The position numbers and the translations under genes were made by a program. This document shows, one piece after another, positions 7,124 through 8,220 of a stretch of DNA of 8,220 nucleotides (positions within the stretch are counted from its first letter, which is position 1; each line of letters opens with the position of its first letter). A model generated the notes under the pieces. That model searched no databases. It was not told the DNA's origin and saw nothing but the letters and a program-made list of their open reading frames with translations. The stretch is from Psychrilyobacter sp. Lineage in GTDB: Bacteria; Fusobacteriota; Fusobacteriia; Fusobacteriales; Fusobacteriaceae. The DNA is taken from NCBI GenBank assembly GCA_023145315.1, contig JAGLEA010000217.1, positions 1-8,220 on the forward strand. The letters run 5' to 3'.

Positions 7124-7171
7124 TACATAATACCTTTATTTATTGTCTTTTTCAAGTATTTAGAGAACACT
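7110..7171. repeat. 8-bp direct repeat bracketing the WYL promoter
   Basis: AGAACACT occurs at 7110-7117 and again at 7164-7171, 54 bp apart. The two copies lie immediately on either side of the predicted -10/-35 pair (7127-7155). The motif contains C and G, making two copies in about 180 bp of A/T-rich DNA more notable than an A/T repeat. Candidate regulator binding sites; the second copy also lies near the divergent cysK promoter region. Confidence 0.4.
7127..7155 (-). promoter_or_regulatory. Sigma70-type promoter of the WYL/chorismate synthase-like operon
   Basis: On the minus strand TTGAAA (7150-7155) is followed after exactly 17 nt by TATTAT (7127-7132); each matches 5/6 consensus positions. 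Predicted transcription start near 7120, leaving a leader of about 45 nt before the WYL start at 7074. This is the best-looking promoter in the window. Confidence 0.7.
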
Positions 7172-7183
7172 ATTATTATTATT

Positions 7184-7214
7184 TTGATCTTATTAATTCT
7201 ATTCTATCTATGAT
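7184..7214 (+). promoter_or_regulatory. Weak candidate cysK promoter overlapping an inverted repeat
   Basis: TTGATC (7184-7189) and TATGAT (7209-7214) are plausible -35/-10 elements, but the 19-nt spacing is longer than ideal. The -10 element falls inside an inverted repeat, TCTATG-ATAC-CATAGA (7207-7222), with 6-bp arms, a place where a repressor would block initiation. The cysK start is about 38 nt further on. Confidence 0.35.
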
Positions 7215-7239
7215 ACCATAGAATATATGCAATTAACTT

Positions 7240-7245
7240 AGGAGG
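7240..7245 (+). promoter_or_regulatory. Ribosome binding site of cysK
   Basis: AGGAGG, a full Shine-Dalgarno match, 7 nt before the ATG at 7253; it decides this start codon. Confidence 0.85.
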
Positions 7246-7252
7246 CTATAAT

Positions 7253-8176
7253 ATGAAAATTTTAAATAATATCTTAGAAAGTGTTGGAAATACACCCATT
7301 ATAAAATTAAATAATATCAATGATACCCATGCTGAAATATATGTGAAAGTCGAATCTTTTAATCCTGCAGGATCTACAAAGGATAGAGTCGCCCTAAATA
7401 TGATTGAACAAGCTGAAAAAGAAGGTACATTAAAAAAAGGCGATACCATCATAGAAACTACCAGTGGAAATACCGGAATAGGCCTTTCTATGGTTTGTGC
7501 AGTTAAAGGATATAATCTTATCATCATAATGCCAGATAGTGTTAGTATAGAGAGAAGGATGATCTTAGATGCATATGGAACTACGGTTATTCTTACAGAT
7601 GGTAAGTTAGGTATGAAGGGAGCATTAGAAGAAGTAGAAGAACAAAAAATTAAATATCCTAATTGTTTTATCCCAGATCAATTTTCTAATATTCATAATC
7701 CTGATTCACACTACAATTCTACAGGTCCAGAAATTTTAGAATCATTTGAAAATGATCTAGATGTTTATATTTGTGGTACCGGTACCGGTGGTAGCTTCAC
7801 TGGAACAGCTAAATACTTAAAGGAAAAACTAGTAAATATAACAACTATTGCTGTAGAACCCGATACAGCACCATTTATTTCAAAAGGTATAACTGGAAGT
7901 CATAAAATACAAGGTATGGGAATGAGTGCTGGATATATTCCAAAAACTTTCGACTCTAAATATATGGACGAAATCACTACTGTTTCCTATGAAAGTGCTA
8001 AAGTTTATACCAATAGATTAGCAAGAGAGGAAGGAATCTTAGGAGGAATCTCATCAGGTGCAAATGTTGCTGTTGCTATAGAAGTAGCTAAAAGACCTGA
8101 AAATAAGGGGAAAAAAATATTAACCGTTATAATGGATACTGGGGAAAGATATCTTTCTAGTGGAGTATTCGAATAG
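7253..8176 (+). CDS. cysK: Cysteine synthase family PLP enzyme (O-acetylserine sulfhydrylase-like)
   Basis: PLP-dependent beta-replacement enzyme; by family it makes L-cysteine from O-acetylserine and sulfide, in the cytosol. It has 307 residues, the usual length. Visible motifs: SVGNTPIIKL (10-19), Schiff-base lysine Lys43 in NPAGSTKDR, substrate loop TSGNTG (70-75), NPDSHYNSTGPEI (149-161), PLP-phosphate loop GTGTGG (175-180), GGISSGAN (264-271) with the serine pair that contacts the pyridine nitrogen, and C-terminal DTGERYLSSGVF. The segment HKIQGMGMSAGYIP (217-230) is two residues longer than the common HKIQGIGAGFIP, so the loop over the active site differs. In fusobacteria related enzymes also run in the reverse sense, releasing H2S from cysteine, or form lanthionine, so the in vivo reaction is open. 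No cysE lies beside it. It appears to be a single-gene unit, divergent from the WYL gene and ended by its own terminator. Confidence 0.92.
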   Translation: MKILNNILESVGNTPIIKLNNINDTHAEIYVKVESFNPAGSTKDRVALNMIEQAEKEGTLKKGDTIIETTSGNTGIGLSMVCAVKGYNLIIIMPDSVSIERRMILDAYGTTVILTDGKLGMKGALEEVEEQKIKYPNCFIPDQFSNIHNPDSHYNSTGPEILESFENDLDVYICGTGTGGSFTGTAKYLKEKLVNITTIAVEPDTAPFISKGITGSHKIQGMGMSAGYIPKTFDSKYMDEITTVSYESAKVYTNRLAREEGILGGISSGANVAVAIEVAKRPENKGKKILTVIMDTGERYLSSGVFE

Positions 8177-8180
8177 AAAT

Positions 8181-8217
8181 AAAAAGGTGAAAATTCAAGT
8201 TGAATTTTCACCTTTTT
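8181..8217 (+). terminator. Rho-independent terminator of cysK
   Basis: Two 18-nt arms (8181-8198 and 8200-8217) are perfectly complementary around a single central G, giving a hairpin of about 17 pairs with a 3-nt loop. It begins 4 nt after the cysK stop codon and ends in TTTTTATT. The A-tract on the left arm means it could also terminate transcription coming from the opposite side. Confidence 0.92.
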
Positions 8218-8220
8218 ATT

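Noticed and set aside
7246..7527. 93-codon minus-strand open frame over the start of cysK
   Set aside because: Entirely antisense to conserved cysK motifs and without a ribosome site.
1..8220. CRISPR arrays, tRNA/rRNA genes, insertion sequences or prophage genes
   Set aside because: No repeat-spacer pattern, RNA gene signature, transposase or integrase motif was seen on either strand.

Overview
The window is very AT-rich chromosomal DNA from an anaerobic, amino-acid-fermenting bacterium with strong AGGAGG-type ribosome binding sites. The gene content (adenosylcobalamin-dependent glutamate mutase plus 3-methylaspartate ammonia-lyase), the base composition and the residue-level agreement with clostridial enzymes point to Fusobacteria (Fusobacterium varium/mortiferum-like, Ilyobacter, Cetobacterium) or to Clostridia. 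Which of these it is remains an inference.

Region 1 (1-5197, all minus strand) is a tightly packed operon for the methylaspartate route of glutamate fermentation. In transcription order it runs glmS (B12-binding sigma subunit), glmL (ASKHA-type partner protein), glmE (catalytic epsilon subunit), murI (glutamate racemase) and 3-methylaspartate ammonia-lyase, which leaves the window at base 1. Gaps are only 20-37 bp and hold no terminator. A sigma70-type promoter lies about 60-85 bp upstream of glmS. The known catalytic and substrate-binding residues of GlmE and the lyase that I could check occur at the same residue numbers as in the characterised clostridial enzymes, so the pathway should work: L-glutamate to 3-methylaspartate to mesaconate plus ammonia. 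The odd member is murI, placed between the mutase and the lyase.

Region 2 (5198-5546) is non-coding. It holds the glm promoter, a short palindrome and a hairpin terminator for the next gene upstream.

Region 3 (5547-7074, minus strand) is a two-gene operon. The first gene is a WYL-domain regulator with ribbon-helix-helix-like N-terminal segments in place of the usual winged helix. The second encodes a 226-residue protein that reads as a shrunken chorismate synthase: the scaffold segments are recognisable in order, but the catalytic and FMN/substrate-binding blocks are missing or altered. This pair is the most novel item in the window. A strong promoter, bracketed by an 8-bp direct repeat and followed by an inverted repeat, drives it.

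Region 4 (7253-8176, plus strand) is a divergently transcribed cysteine synthase-family gene with a good ribosome binding site and a long perfect hairpin terminator at the window end.
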